Below are positions 17,896 to 26,151 of a stretch of DNA of 64,000 bases, one piece after another (the stretch's first letter is position 1; each line of letters opens with the position of its first letter). Under the pieces are notes generated by a model, which was not told where the DNA came from, ran no database searches, and was given only the letters and a program-made list of their open reading frames with translations. The position numbers and the translations under genes are program-made. This DNA comes from Bacteroidales bacterium UBA3810 (GTDB lineage: Bacteria; Bacteroidota; Bacteroidia; Bacteroidales; Paludibacteraceae): contig DFEE01000018.1 of NCBI GenBank assembly GCA_002368645.1, positions 9,276-73,275 on the forward strand, read 5' to 3'.

Positions 17896-19038
17896 ATGTG
17901 GCGTGATTTTGTAAATGAATTATGGCGTATTTTCAAAGACCCGGGCGTGACAGTGATTTTTATTGTCGCGACATTGGCTTATCCGTTGATATATAAAGCG
18001 GTATATTGGAATGAACAAATTACTGATGTGCCGGTAGCCGTGGTCGATTTGAGCAATTCTCCTGCGAGCCGAGACTTCCTCCATAAATGGAACGCCTCAC
18101 CGGATGTCAAACTATGTTATACCTGTACTTCTATGGCGGAAGCCGAAAAACTGCTCAGAAATCAAAAGGTGCATGGTATCATCTATTTCCCCCGAGATTA
18201 TGAGAAACAACTGGCGGACCCGCTCGGACAGGCACATATATCGCTCTACTGCGACATGTCCTCCTTTCTCTATATGAAAGCAATCTATCTCTCTTGCAAT
18301 CAGGTCATGCTCGAGTCTATGCGCAATATCCAGATTGACCGATATGAACAAATGGGTATGGGAAAAGAGTTCGCTTGGGCTTTAGTGCAAGACGCTCCCT
18401 ATTCGGAGACTGCGCTTTTTACACCGACCGGAGGATATGGCTCGTTCCTTATTCCGGCGGTATTGGTGCTGATTCTGCACCAGACTCTGCTTTTCGGTAT
18501 TTGTATGTTAGGGGGAACTGCGCGCGAGGAAAATATCGACCAATACTCGTTTCATTCGCTTATCGGACGTGCATGTGCGTATTTCCTGATTTATTACGCC
18601 CTCGCGGCTATCTTATTAGGTTTCTTCCCGAGACTGTTTGATATTCCGCACATAGGCGCAATAGGGGATTTATTGCTCTTTATAGTGCCCTACATCTTGG
18701 CAGTGGTTTTCTTCTCGATGTGTGTATCTGTCTTTATCCGTAACCGCGAATCGGGGTTGGTGTTGCTCATATCCACTTCGCTGATTTTCCTCTTTATGGC
18801 AGGTATCTCTTGGCCTAAAGAAATGATACCGAATGCGTGGCTGTACTTGTCCTACTTCATCCCTTATACATGGGGGGCACACGGCTTTATTCATATCAAC
18901 TCCATGGGGGCTTCTCTTGCTACCACAAGTATGGAGTACATCGCGTTGTGGGGATTAACAGCCCTCTATTTCGTACTCGCTGTAGGCCTATTTTATAGTA
19001 AAAGACAAAGGCTTTTGACGGCTCCGCGCACTTACTAA
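17896..19038 (+). CDS. ABC-2 type permease subunit (second of pair)
   Basis: Second ABC-2 permease with the same layout as its neighbour: N-terminal helix (about residues 15-35), periplasmic loop containing VAVVDLSNSPASRDFLHKW, and a C-terminal membrane bundle (about 175-370). At 380 aa it is complete. The shared VAVVD-x(2-3) motif after the first helix shows that the two subunits are paralogues. It ends the operon; its 3' side runs into a 14-bp/hairpin repeat block and then the convergent binding-protein gene. Confidence 0.88.
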   Translation: MWRDFVNELWRIFKDPGVTVIFIVATLAYPLIYKAVYWNEQITDVPVAVVDLSNSPASRDFLHKWNASPDVKLCYTCTSMAEAEKLLRNQKVHGIIYFPRDYEKQLADPLGQAHISLYCDMSSFLYMKAIYLSCNQVMLESMRNIQIDRYEQMGMGKEFAWALVQDAPYSETALFTPTGGYGSFLIPAVLVLILHQTLLFGICMLGGTAREENIDQYSFHSLIGRACAYFLIYYALAAILLGFFPRLFDIPHIGAIGDLLLFIVPYILAVVFFSMCVSVFIRNRESGLVLLISTSLIFLFMAGISWPKEMIPNAWLYLSYFIPYTWGAHGFIHINSMGASLATTSMEYIALWGLTALYFVLAVGLFYSKRQRLLTAPRTY

Positions 19039-19108
19039 CAGCCCCATGGGCGTTCACTTGCTAACACGCAGGGCGACAAGCAGTTATTAACAGCCGAAGG
19101 CTTAACAT
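19022..19108. repeat. Mosaic intergenic repeat (14-bp units, reverse orientation, plus hairpin)
   Basis: Reverse-orientation 14-mers occur at about 19030-19065. A 24-nt stretch (19081-19104), ending in the AGCC-GAA-GGCT hairpin, is identical to 12768-12791 in the galK-galM gap. It lies between convergent genes, where it could help end transcription. Confidence 0.8.
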
Positions 19109-19110
19109 CG

Positions 19111-19140
19111 CTTTCGACTTTCGACTTTTGACTTTCGACT
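19111..19140. repeat. Heptamer array (ctttcga x4)
   Basis: Four 7-mers: ctttcga, ctttcga, cttttga, ctttcga, plus ct. The array touches the stop codon of the minus-strand binding-protein gene. The 32 nt 19109-19140 differ at only two positions from 43981-44012 inside leuS. Confidence 0.88.
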
Positions 19141-20185
19141 AAAAAAGCGGCGACGCGTAATGGAGTTCTTCTTCTTTAACATGTTGATTGCTCAAAATGG
19201 TGATAATATCCTCTAAGATTTCGTCAGGGTGAGTTATTCCTCGCTCCCAGAAATCATTAGCGCCCGCCTCGGTGGTCTTCTTGTACCAATTATATACACG
19301 TTTGTTCTTGTAGGCTTTAAACCATGCGTGGTGCTCATCAAGCGTCAATAACTCCTTATAGCTCTGGCAATTGCAGCCAACCCATACCTCGGCATTGCCA
19401 AAACGCTGTAGTGCGGTCTCAAACGTTAGTGGGATAGAACTATGACGCATATCTTCGTAGTACGCATAATCCGCACCCGCGTCCCAAAACAACCTCCCCA
19501 TATAGGTACCGCCCGAGGGCACATACCATGTCCCTCTAAACGCCGCGCCCGACATAATAGTCGTCGGAAATTGGATATACTTATCTTGTTGTTGAACCAG
19601 TTCGTGATAGTGATCACGAACGGCTGTTATGATAGAGTCTGCACGCGCTTCCTCACCAATCAACGCACCCATGAACCGTAACCAGTCCGCACGGGCCAAC
19701 GGCGTTTGCTCACGCCACTCAACCATTTCAATAACCTCTATACCGGCGCGACGTATACGCTCTAAGTTAGGTAACGGCTGACCATAAGAGGTTACCAGCA
19801 ACGCCTGAGGATTAACCCGAAAAAGTTCTTCTATATTGAGATTGATATCTTCGCCTATATCAGCGATATCCTGCTTAGGATGATTGTATATAAGGTCGGG
19901 ACGCGTCATCGCTACCACAACATCCTCTCTGCCTAAGGCTTGCAAAAAGCCCATATGCGTTGCACTTGTTACTGCCAAACGCTCGTAGGGCTTGTCGAAT
20001 GCATATTGCGCCAAAAGAGCATTACTTTCCGGCTGATACACGTTGAGAATAGTCGTGGAACTGTCTTTAGAAGCAGTGAAGTATTGTGCCGTGTCAGATA
20101 GTAAGACAGGGTGCTTAACCGGCTGACAACCTATGAGGGTTAGCAATACGAATGGATAGAGAATAAACAACTTTTTCATATTCAT
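19139..20185 (-). CDS. Periplasmic-binding lipoprotein of the BtuF/FhuD (iron-siderophore/cobalamin) family
   Basis: Substrate-binding protein of an ABC importer for an iron complex, heme or cobalamin. A lipobox ends LIGC with Cys20 of the 348-aa product. The two class III lobes are visible: PYERLAVTSATHMGFLQALG at the first and PQALLVTSYGQPLPNLERI at its edge, then a long helix and the second lobe with PSGGTYMGRLFWDAGADYAY. No permease or ATPase gene is adjacent, so it is an orphan here. A -7-like TAAATTTG on the minus strand (20190-20197) sits only a few nt before the start, suggesting a very short leader. The ligand is unknown. Confidence 0.83.
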   Translation of the reverse strand: MNMKKLFILYPFVLLTLIGCQPVKHPVLLSDTAQYFTASKDSSTTILNVYQPESNALLAQYAFDKPYERLAVTSATHMGFLQALGREDVVVAMTRPDLIYNHPKQDIADIGEDINLNIEELFRVNPQALLVTSYGQPLPNLERIRRAGIEVIEMVEWREQTPLARADWLRFMGALIGEEARADSIITAVRDHYHELVQQQDKYIQFPTTIMSGAAFRGTWYVPSGGTYMGRLFWDAGADYAYYEDMRHSSIPLTFETALQRFGNAEVWVGCNCQSYKELLTLDEHHAWFKAYKNKRVYNWYKKTTEAGANDFWERGITHPDEILEDIITILSNQHVKEEELHYASPLF

Positions 20186-20246
20186 GCTGCAAATTTAATG
20201 CTTTTTTGCGAAAAAAACAAGAAAAAATACTTTTTTTTATAAAAAA

Positions 20247-20278
20247 TTTGCATATGTCATAGAAATAGTATAACTTTG
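20247..20278 (+). promoter_or_regulatory. Promoter for rplS
   Basis: TTTG (20247-20250), 20-nt spacer, TAACTTTG (20271-20278). The transcription start is expected near 20285, leaving a leader of about 120 nt before rplS. Confidence 0.85.
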
Positions 20279-20284
20279 CACGAT

Positions 20285-20407
20285 TTTTCGCCTTACGTCT
20301 CTGTGCGATTAGGTACGAATTTCTATTCCCGCTCCCCGTCAGGGGGAGGAACAGCTGATTAGAATATTTCGGAATTGTAGTGCATACGGAGGGCTTAACC
20401 ATACAAA
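20285..20407 (+). promoter_or_regulatory. rplS 5' leader with hairpin (possible ribosomal-protein autoregulatory leader)
   Basis: The leader holds a GC-rich hairpin, CTCCCC-GTCA-GGGGAG (about 20331-20347), and a strong Shine-Dalgarno-like GGAGGG at 20388-20393. That motif is rare in this phylum and lies 14 nt before ATG. L19 leaders that bind the protein are known in other groups, including a Flavobacteria class. I could not fit the full consensus by eye. Confidence 0.4.
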
Positions 20408-20773
20408 ATGATTGTTATGGCAGATTTAATGAAGATTGCCGAAGAGGCTTTTGTCGGTGCTAAGAAAGAGTTCCCGGCATTCCAAGCAGGTGACCAAATC
20501 ACCGTTGCTTATCGTATTAAGGAAGGTAATAAGGAGCGTATCCAGGAGTTCCGTGGCGATGTAATCGCTATCAAAGGAACCGGTGCTAAAAAGCGCTTCA
20601 CCGTTCGCAAAATGAGCGGTAATGTAGGTGTTGAGCGTATCTTCCCGATGGACAGCCCGTTCATCGAGTCTATTACCATCAATAAGTATGGTAAAGTGCG
20701 TCGCGCTAAACTTTACTACCTCCGTGACCTCACCGGTAAAAAGGCTCGTATTCCTGAAAGACGAGTTAAGTAA
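20408..20773 (+). CDS. rplS: 50S ribosomal protein L19
   Basis: Large-subunit protein at the interface with the 30S subunit. The core matches L19 throughout: GDQITVAYRIKEGNKERIQ, KRFTVRKMSGNVGVERIFP, and the C-terminal KVRRAKLYYLRDLTGKKARI. The product is 121 aa from this ATG. An internal ATG at 20417 gives MADLMKIAEEAF, closer to the usual Bacteroidota N-terminus, but the GGAGGG at 20388 is better placed for 20408. It is monocistronic in appearance, with its own promoter upstream and an intrinsic terminator directly after the stop. Confidence 0.97.
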   Translation: MIVMADLMKIAEEAFVGAKKEFPAFQAGDQITVAYRIKEGNKERIQEFRGDVIAIKGTGAKKRFTVRKMSGNVGVERIFPMDSPFIESITINKYGKVRRAKLYYLRDLTGKKARIPERRVK

Positions 20774-20781
20774 GAAGGAAG

Positions 20782-20804
20782 AGCCGCTGCAAAGCGGCTT
20801 TTTT
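20782..20804 (+). terminator. Intrinsic terminator of rplS
   Basis: Stem AGCCGCT (20782-20788) and AGCGGCT (20793-20799) with a 4-nt loop, followed by a run of T. It begins 9 nt after the rplS stop codon. Confidence 0.9.
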
Positions 20805-20830
20805 CTTCTCCTTATCTGCGTAAATAAATC

Positions 20831-22849
20831 ATGTTCCATTTAGAAAGTCCATATAAACCCACCGGCGATCAGCCCGAAGCTATTGACCACCTCGTACAGG
20901 GCATCCAAGCCGGTGCGCCTGCTGAGGTGCTCTTAGGGGTTACCGGAAGCGGTAAAACCTTTACCATCGCCAATGTCATTGAGCGACTTAATAGACCGAC
21001 GCTTATCCTTAGTCATAACAAAACGCTTGCGGCACAACTCTATGCGGAGATGAAATCCTTTTTCCCCCATAACGCCGTGGAGTACTTTGTCTCTTATTAT
21101 GACTATTACCAGCCGGAGGCATATATCCCTTCTACCGATACCTATATTGAGAAAGACCTGGCGGTCAATATGGAGATAGACGCTCTGCGCCTGCGTGCTA
21201 CGGCGGCACTGCTCTCCGGTAGGCAGGATGTTATTGTTGTGTCCTCGGTCAGCTGTCTCTATGGTATTGGCTCTCCGCAAGACTTCACGCTCAATTGTAT
21301 TGCCATTGCCCGAGGGGAGTATCAACCGATGGATGACCTGCTTAAAGCACTGGTCGCCGCACAGTACCTCCGTAATGACTTGGAGTTGACCCGTGGTCAC
21401 TTTCGCGTGCGGGGAGATACTGTCGATATCGCTTTGGCGTATGCCGACGAGGTCGTGAGGGTGGAGTTCTTCGGCTCAGAGATAGACCATATAGCCACTA
21501 TCGACCCGCTCAATAACACCACCATTGAGTCTTTTGAGGACTATAAAATATATCCCGCTACCATTTTCAATACCTCTAAAGAGCGTATGGCGGCGGCGCG
21601 CGTTCAAATTGAGAGAGACCTCGCAACGCAGGCTAAGTACTTCCGCGACAATGGTGAAGAATTGTATGCCGAGCGTCTGGAGCAACGCGTCAAGTATGAT
21701 ATGGAAATGATTCAGGAGTTAGGCTATTGTTCCGGCATTGAGAACTACAGCCGCTATTTCGATGGACGCGAACCGGGTACGCCGCCGTATTGTCTCATTG
21801 ATTACTTCCCCAAGGACTTTCTGCTCGTCATAGACGAGAGCCATGTTACGATACCACAGTTACATGCTATGTACGGCGGCGATAAAGCCCGTAAAACCAA
21901 CCTCGTTGAGTATGGCTTCCGACTGCCTGCCGCACGGGATAACAGACCCTTGACCTTTGAGGAGTTTGAAGCCAAAACAGGACAGACCATTTATGTCTCT
22001 GCGACGCCCGCACAGTACGAACTGGAACGCTCGGAAGGTATTGTCGTGGACCAAGTCATTCGACCTACAGGGTTGCTCGACCCCGAAATAGAAGTGCGAC
22101 CCTCAAAGCACCAAGTTGATGACCTCATGGACGAAATAAAAACCCGTATTCACCGCCATGAACGCACGCTTGTTCTTACGCTTACAAAACGCATGGCGGA
22201 AGAAATGGATGATTATCTGCGCACCTACAATATCTCCTCTGCGTATATCCACTCGGATATTGACACCATTGAGCGTATCAAAATCATGGAAGACCTCCGC
22301 AAGGGCGTTTATGATGTCTTGGTGGGAGTGAACCTCTTGCGGGAAGGTTTAGACTTACCCGAAGTAAGCTTGGTGGCTATCCTTGATGCCGATAAAGAGG
22401 GATTCCTGCGCGACGCACGTTCACTGACGCAGACTATCGGGCGCGCCGCAAGACATGTCCACGGCAAAGCCATTCTCTATGCCGACAAGATTACGGTATC
22501 TATGCAGGAGACAATCAACGAAACCAACCGGCGCCGCATGAAACAAATGGCGTACAATGAAGCTCACCATATCACACCTTCTGCCGTCAAAAAAGAAATC
22601 AATACCTCCGCCCTCTCGGCGCTCTATAAAGACCCGCAAGAGGAAAAACGCAAACTCGAGGAGGCAATTCGTCGCTCTTGGCAAACGGCAGCGTGGCAGA
22701 CCATGAATGCCGTCCAACTCACCAAAGCCATTGACCAACAGAAAAAACGCATGCTCGCAGCCGCTAAGAACTTGGATTTCGACAACGCTGCACACCTCCG
22801 CGACGAAATGCTCGCCATGGAAGAACGCCTCGACTCCCTCAACGCGTAA
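20831..22849 (+). CDS. uvrB: Excinuclease ABC subunit B
   Basis: DNA damage-verification helicase of nucleotide excision repair, loaded by UvrA and recruiting UvrC. Walker A GVTGSGKTFT lies near residue 37. The beta-hairpin that inserts between strands contains YYDYYQPEAYIPSTDTYIEK (about 92-111), the DEAD-like box is VIDESH, and motif VI is QTIGRAARH. A C-terminal UVR domain (about 635-672) provides the UvrC contact. At 672 aa it is full length. It follows the rplS terminator by 26 nt and converges with the LRAT-like gene, whose stop lies 15 nt away. Confidence 0.97.
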   Translation: MFHLESPYKPTGDQPEAIDHLVQGIQAGAPAEVLLGVTGSGKTFTIANVIERLNRPTLILSHNKTLAAQLYAEMKSFFPHNAVEYFVSYYDYYQPEAYIPSTDTYIEKDLAVNMEIDALRLRATAALLSGRQDVIVVSSVSCLYGIGSPQDFTLNCIAIARGEYQPMDDLLKALVAAQYLRNDLELTRGHFRVRGDTVDIALAYADEVVRVEFFGSEIDHIATIDPLNNTTIESFEDYKIYPATIFNTSKERMAAARVQIERDLATQAKYFRDNGEELYAERLEQRVKYDMEMIQELGYCSGIENYSRYFDGREPGTPPYCLIDYFPKDFLLVIDESHVTIPQLHAMYGGDKARKTNLVEYGFRLPAARDNRPLTFEEFEAKTGQTIYVSATPAQYELERSEGIVVDQVIRPTGLLDPEIEVRPSKHQVDDLMDEIKTRIHRHERTLVLTLTKRMAEEMDDYLRTYNISSAYIHSDIDTIERIKIMEDLRKGVYDVLVGVNLLREGLDLPEVSLVAILDADKEGFLRDARSLTQTIGRAARHVHGKAILYADKITVSMQETINETNRRRMKQMAYNEAHHITPSAVKKEINTSALSALYKDPQEEKRKLEEAIRRSWQTAAWQTMNAVQLTKAIDQQKKRMLAAAKNLDFDNAAHLRDEMLAMEERLDSLNA

Positions 22850-22864
22850 ACAAGGGGACTTTTT

Positions 22865-23356
22865 CTATTTAATAAAGTCAAAGTGAGACTTTATAAAGAT
22901 GCTGATGGGAAGGAATAGGACAACGGCACAAAGTATTGTCAACCAATCTACGTCCATAAAGACAGCACCGATTCCACCAAATAACGCCAAGACTCCGGTT
23001 GAAATCCAAAAGGCTATTTGCTCGGAATAGATGGCTCGTTTCTTGGTGGAGTGCTCGTTGATAAAGTCGTTGCAGAAGTTCTCGCAGTTATTGTTGATTA
23101 GTTTGTAGCGGTTATATTGTTTAGTCCGAACCAGTTCAGTGATATTGACATCGTGCTTCAACTTATAGCGCTTGATATTCAGGATAGTGCGCGTTTCTAA
23201 AAATTTCTCAAGCGGCACAATCTCAATACCTTTGACAAGGCGGTGAACGACATAAAACGTGCCGTTCTCAATAAAAACAATGCCCTTATGCCTGATTATA
23301 TACTTAAAATGGCGGGATGTGGATGTAATCAATGCTATTTGTCCTTGGGCTATCAT
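22865..23356 (-). CDS. LRAT/NlpC-P60-like protein with two C-terminal membrane segments
   Basis: Small membrane-anchored protein of unknown substrate. An N-terminal beta-rich half (about residues 1-100) ends in NNCENFCNDFIN, which matches the catalytic NCEHF-type cysteine segment of LRAT-like and permuted NlpC/P60 papain folds. A His in FYVVHR upstream is the likely partner. Two transmembrane helices follow (about 113-132 and 138-157). At 163 aa it is compact. It has its own promoter (23385-23416) and is divergent from the unknown gene at 23666. Family members include acyltransferases and amidases; activity here is an inference. Confidence 0.6.
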   Translation of the reverse strand: MIAQGQIALITSTSRHFKYIIRHKGIVFIENGTFYVVHRLVKGIEIVPLEKFLETRTILNIKRYKLKHDVNITELVRTKQYNRYKLINNNCENFCNDFINEHSTKKRAIYSEQIAFWISTGVLALFGGIGAVFMDVDWLTILCAVVLFLPISIFIKSHFDFIK

Positions 23357-23384
23357 TGTTAGTCAGGTATTTATAATACCGCTG

Positions 23385-23416
23385 CAAAAGTACATTTTTT
23401 TTCTGATACCTGCAAA
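23385..23416 (-). promoter_or_regulatory. Promoter for the LRAT-like gene
   Basis: Minus strand TTTG (23413-23416), 20-nt spacer, TACTTTTG (23385-23392). The start codon at 23356 leaves a leader of about 20-25 nt. Confidence 0.82.
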
Positions 23417-23568
23417 TTTATTTACAAAATGTGCGCCAAATTGTGGTGTTTTCTGCTACTATTGCATAAATAATTAGCATATATCCTTAAATGTTGGTAT
23501 CATTGCAAGCAGAAAAGTACAGGCAACAGACCTAAAATCGGTAAAATATTGGAAAAACAGCAGAAAAA

Positions 23569-23600
23569 TTTGCATATCTCAAAAATGTTTTATACTTTTG
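23569..23600 (+). promoter_or_regulatory. Promoter for the unknown gene at 23666
   Basis: TTTG (23569-23572), 20-nt spacer, TACTTTTG (23593-23600), with a leader of about 60 nt. The 309-bp gap 23357-23665 therefore holds two divergent promoters about 150 bp apart and no gene. Confidence 0.82.
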
Positions 23601-23665
23601 CACTCAGTTTTTCATAATAGGTAATTGCAATCGATCTATTAACTAATTTTATTTAATTATTTATT

Positions 23666-24463
23666 ATGAAAGAACAATTTACAAAATCCTTCGCGAGTCT
23701 AAGGGACACCAATCCTGTTGCGTTTTGGAAGACGGTTTGTAATGAAGTCGGCCAGGAATGGCGGACTATTTATGCTGATGAACGGGCAACATGGATTGCC
23801 CAAACACAAGCACAGAATCTTATCTATCGTGCATGGAAAAAGGACCAAACTCCTTTCCCTCTTCATGCAAAGATTGAAGTCACGATGCAAGATAGTGCCC
23901 TGCGCATGGACATGCATCATTTCGCATTCAGTTATGATGACTTGGTAGAGCCGAATGCCTATGCTTACATTGCCTATATTCCCATGGAGTCCGGAGTATT
24001 GTACCCGTGCCTTATTACCGATGATATCTGCGGAAATCTGAATTTCGATATTTTCTCGCCTCATTGTATGGCCGACTATGCTGAACGGGTCTTGGGAGGA
24101 CCATTTGCTCATAAAGGAACGGGAAGACGTAAGTGGGAAGAAAAAGTATTTGGTCGGCACAATGCCATCAAGTGGGCAGACCATTTTTTCTTTTATAATC
24201 AGCGTACTTATACAGACCGCAATGAAGGCGCCCTTTCACTCGCAGAGCAGCAAAAGTCCAATAAACCGCTCGTTTCCATTTGGAACGAGGGTCTTACTTA
24301 TTGCGAACTTTATGATAATCACATCGCGTTACACAAATCTTTCGTACCGTATGTAGATAAGCACGGAAAAGGTGCAAGTCTCGGCCCCGACCAGTTGCAA
24401 TCTATTATGCCTATTCTTGAACGGGCATGGCAAGAGGAAGCTGTTCCCTTTATTACCATTTAA
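23666..24463 (+). CDS. Unknown 265-aa cytoplasmic protein
   Basis: I do not recognise this protein. It has no signal peptide or membrane helix. The N-terminal third is helical and Trp-rich (AFWKTVCNEVGQEWRTIY). The middle is beta-rich with paired acidic and aromatic residues (RMDMHHFAFSYDD). Then comes a histidine/aromatic segment (FSPHCMADYAERVLGG) resembling the SPHFxxRYxER-type motif seen in uncharacterised Bacteroidota proteins. The C-terminus is helical. It has its own strong consensus promoter, 60-nt leader and normal codon use, so it is a real gene. A 27-codon acidic ORF lies 12 nt downstream. Confidence 0.75.
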   Translation: MKEQFTKSFASLRDTNPVAFWKTVCNEVGQEWRTIYADERATWIAQTQAQNLIYRAWKKDQTPFPLHAKIEVTMQDSALRMDMHHFAFSYDDLVEPNAYAYIAYIPMESGVLYPCLITDDICGNLNFDIFSPHCMADYAERVLGGPFAHKGTGRRKWEEKVFGRHNAIKWADHFFFYNQRTYTDRNEGALSLAEQQKSNKPLVSIWNEGLTYCELYDNHIALHKSFVPYVDKHGKGASLGPDQLQSIMPILERAWQEEAVPFITI

Positions 24464-24475
24464 ACTGTATTGATT

Positions 24476-24559
24476 ATGTATAACGATGATGATTATTCGG
24501 TAAACGATCCCGAGGTTGAGTTTTGGGATCCCGATTATTACGATGACCCTATGGATTAA
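24476..24559 (+). CDS. Acidic 27-aa microprotein candidate
   Basis: ATG at 24476 to TAA at 24559 encodes 27 residues, of which eleven are Asp or Glu, with many Tyr and Pro and no Lys or Arg (it starts MYNDDDYSVNDPEVEFWDPD). It is 12 nt after the unknown gene on the same strand, so it could be translated from the same transcript. The extreme composition suggests a ligand-like or nucleic-acid-mimic peptide rather than random sequence. The small size makes the call uncertain. Confidence 0.4.
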   Translation: MYNDDDYSVNDPEVEFWDPDYYDDPMD

Positions 24560-24646
24560 ATGAGCATACAGGACTTTGTTATGAAAACAAAGATTCTTTT
24601 TATCTGCCATGGTAATTTATTTGCATAAAAATTTCGCACTACATTC

Positions 24647-24709
24647 ATTAATAACCTTATCAGGTCTCTCTGTGAACAAGTTCCCGATTGCCCCAATAAG
24701 GTTATTAAT
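24647..24709. repeat. Perfect 14-bp inverted repeat with 35-nt spacer
   Basis: Arms ATTAATAACCTTAT (24647-24660) and ATAAGGTTATTAAT (24696-24709). It lies between the micro-ORF and the waaA promoter. No U-tract follows either arm and no target duplication is obvious, so its role (terminator, operator or RNA element) is open. Confidence 0.7.
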
Positions 24710-24739
24710 TTGAATAAATTCAAAAATTTTGCACTTTTA

Positions 24740-24771
24740 TTTGTATGTTCCAAAATTTTGTTGTATATTTG
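24740..24771 (+). promoter_or_regulatory. Promoter for waaA
   Basis: TTTG (24740-24743), 20-nt spacer, TATATTTG (24764-24771). Transcription should begin near 24778, which rules out the longer open frame starting at 24710 and supports ATG at 24791. Confidence 0.85.
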
Positions 24772-24790
24772 CAGTCCCAAGTATGCGGAT

Positions 24791-26122
24791 ATGTGGATAT
24801 ATTTTTTGATGATACGGATAGCCGCCCTGTTCGGGCATCGCAAGGCGAGGTTGATTATTAAGGGACAGCGAGAGGTTGCCAAACAAACGGCAGCCCCCCT
24901 TATGTGGAGTGAGTCGCAGGCGCAGAGAGATGTGTATCCGTCGGGTGCAGAGAACAGCGAGAGACCAATTTGGTTTCATGCTGCATCGGTGGGGGAGTTT
25001 GAACAAGCCCGTCCTATCATTGAAAAACTGCGTCAGGAGCGTCCACACGAGAAGATTCTGCTAACCTTTTTCAGTCCTTCCGGCTACGAGTTGCGAAAGA
25101 ACTACGGGCTGGTGGACAAGGTACTTTATCTGCCTTTTGCCACGCCTCGGCGTGTAAAGAAGTTCCTCGATGCAGTGCAACCGAAGATGGCAATCTTTGT
25201 CAAGTACGAGTTTTGGCCTGCTTATCTCAAAGAAATCCATAAACGGGGCATACCGCTCTATAGCGTTAGTGCAATCTTCAGACCGAACCAACTATTCTTC
25301 AAACCATGGGGAAAGTGGTATCTGAGGTTATTGGGTAATTTTGACTGCATTTTTGTGCAGGACGAGGCCAGTAAGTCGTTATTAGAGAATGCTTTGGGTG
25401 TGTTGAATGGGAGTGACAAAAAATCAGGAGCGGCAAAGCCCGAGATTGTGGTGTCCGGTGATACGCGTTTTGATCGTGTTGTACGCATTGCTTCCGGCAC
25501 GTCGTTTTTGTCGGGTGCTGAAACGCAAACCAATGCAGTCGCAAACCCGTTTCGCTTTGTAGAACAGTTCGTGGAAGGCTGTGAGAACGTTTTGATTGCC
25601 GGCAGCACATGGCCGCAAGATGAGGCGTTGTTGGCGCAATACGTAGCGGCGCGTCCGGATGTCAAGTTAGTGTTAGTGCCGCATGAGATAGATTCCAAAC
25701 ATCTGCACTATATATTTAACCTCTTTGAGGGGCGCATGATGTACTATAGTGAGACGCGAAACTATATGCCAACGGGTGTCCGTGTCTTGGTAATAGACAC
25801 AATAGGAATGCTCTCCAGTATATACCGTTACGGACATGTTGCCTATATAGGCGGAGGTTTCGGAGTGGGGATACATAATACCATAGAGGCTGCTGTTTAC
25901 GGTATGCCGGTGATATTCGGTCCTCATTATGAGCGGTTTAGGGAGGCAAAAGACTTAATACGTGTTGGCGCAGCGGCGAGTGTAAAGACCTATCCGCAAT
26001 TGGAGACGGTATTGGATAATGCTTTTGCCCAGCATGAAGAAATGGGGAAGAAGGCTCTCGAGTATGTGGAGAGCGAATTAGGTGCCACGGAGAGAATTTA
26101 TAATGCCATTATCGGGGCATGA
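24791..26122 (+). CDS. waaA: 3-deoxy-D-manno-octulosonic acid (Kdo) transferase
   Basis: GT30 glycosyltransferase that adds Kdo to lipid IVA in lipopolysaccharide assembly at the inner membrane. The start at 24791 is chosen because the promoter -7 box ends at 24771 and because the product then begins with the usual hydrophobic segment followed by ALFGHRKARLIIKGQ. The N-domain motif WFHAASVGEFEQARP and the C-domain GGGFGVGIHNTIEAAVYG with PVIFGPHYERF are characteristic. Length is 443 aa, slightly over the common 410-430. It is the first gene on this plus-strand run, followed by a repeat-filled gap before hisS. Confidence 0.93.
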   Translation: MWIYFLMIRIAALFGHRKARLIIKGQREVAKQTAAPLMWSESQAQRDVYPSGAENSERPIWFHAASVGEFEQARPIIEKLRQERPHEKILLTFFSPSGYELRKNYGLVDKVLYLPFATPRRVKKFLDAVQPKMAIFVKYEFWPAYLKEIHKRGIPLYSVSAIFRPNQLFFKPWGKWYLRLLGNFDCIFVQDEASKSLLENALGVLNGSDKKSGAAKPEIVVSGDTRFDRVVRIASGTSFLSGAETQTNAVANPFRFVEQFVEGCENVLIAGSTWPQDEALLAQYVAARPDVKLVLVPHEIDSKHLHYIFNLFEGRMMYYSETRNYMPTGVRVLVIDTIGMLSSIYRYGHVAYIGGGFGVGIHNTIEAAVYGMPVIFGPHYERFREAKDLIRVGAAASVKTYPQLETVLDNAFAQHEEMGKKALEYVESELGATERIYNAIIGA

Positions 26123-26151
26123 AGCATAAGCGATCTATGCTCGATGTATAA

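Noticed and set aside
22872..22894. Terminator between uvrB and the LRAT-like gene (ATAAAGTC/GACTTTAT hairpin)
   Set aside because: The 8-bp inverted repeat lies inside the coding end of the LRAT-like gene and is AT-rich; it might contribute to termination but the evidence is weak.
24710..24790. Longer waaA start with 27 extra residues
   Set aside because: The promoter -33 and -7 boxes lie inside this stretch, so it is upstream of the transcript.
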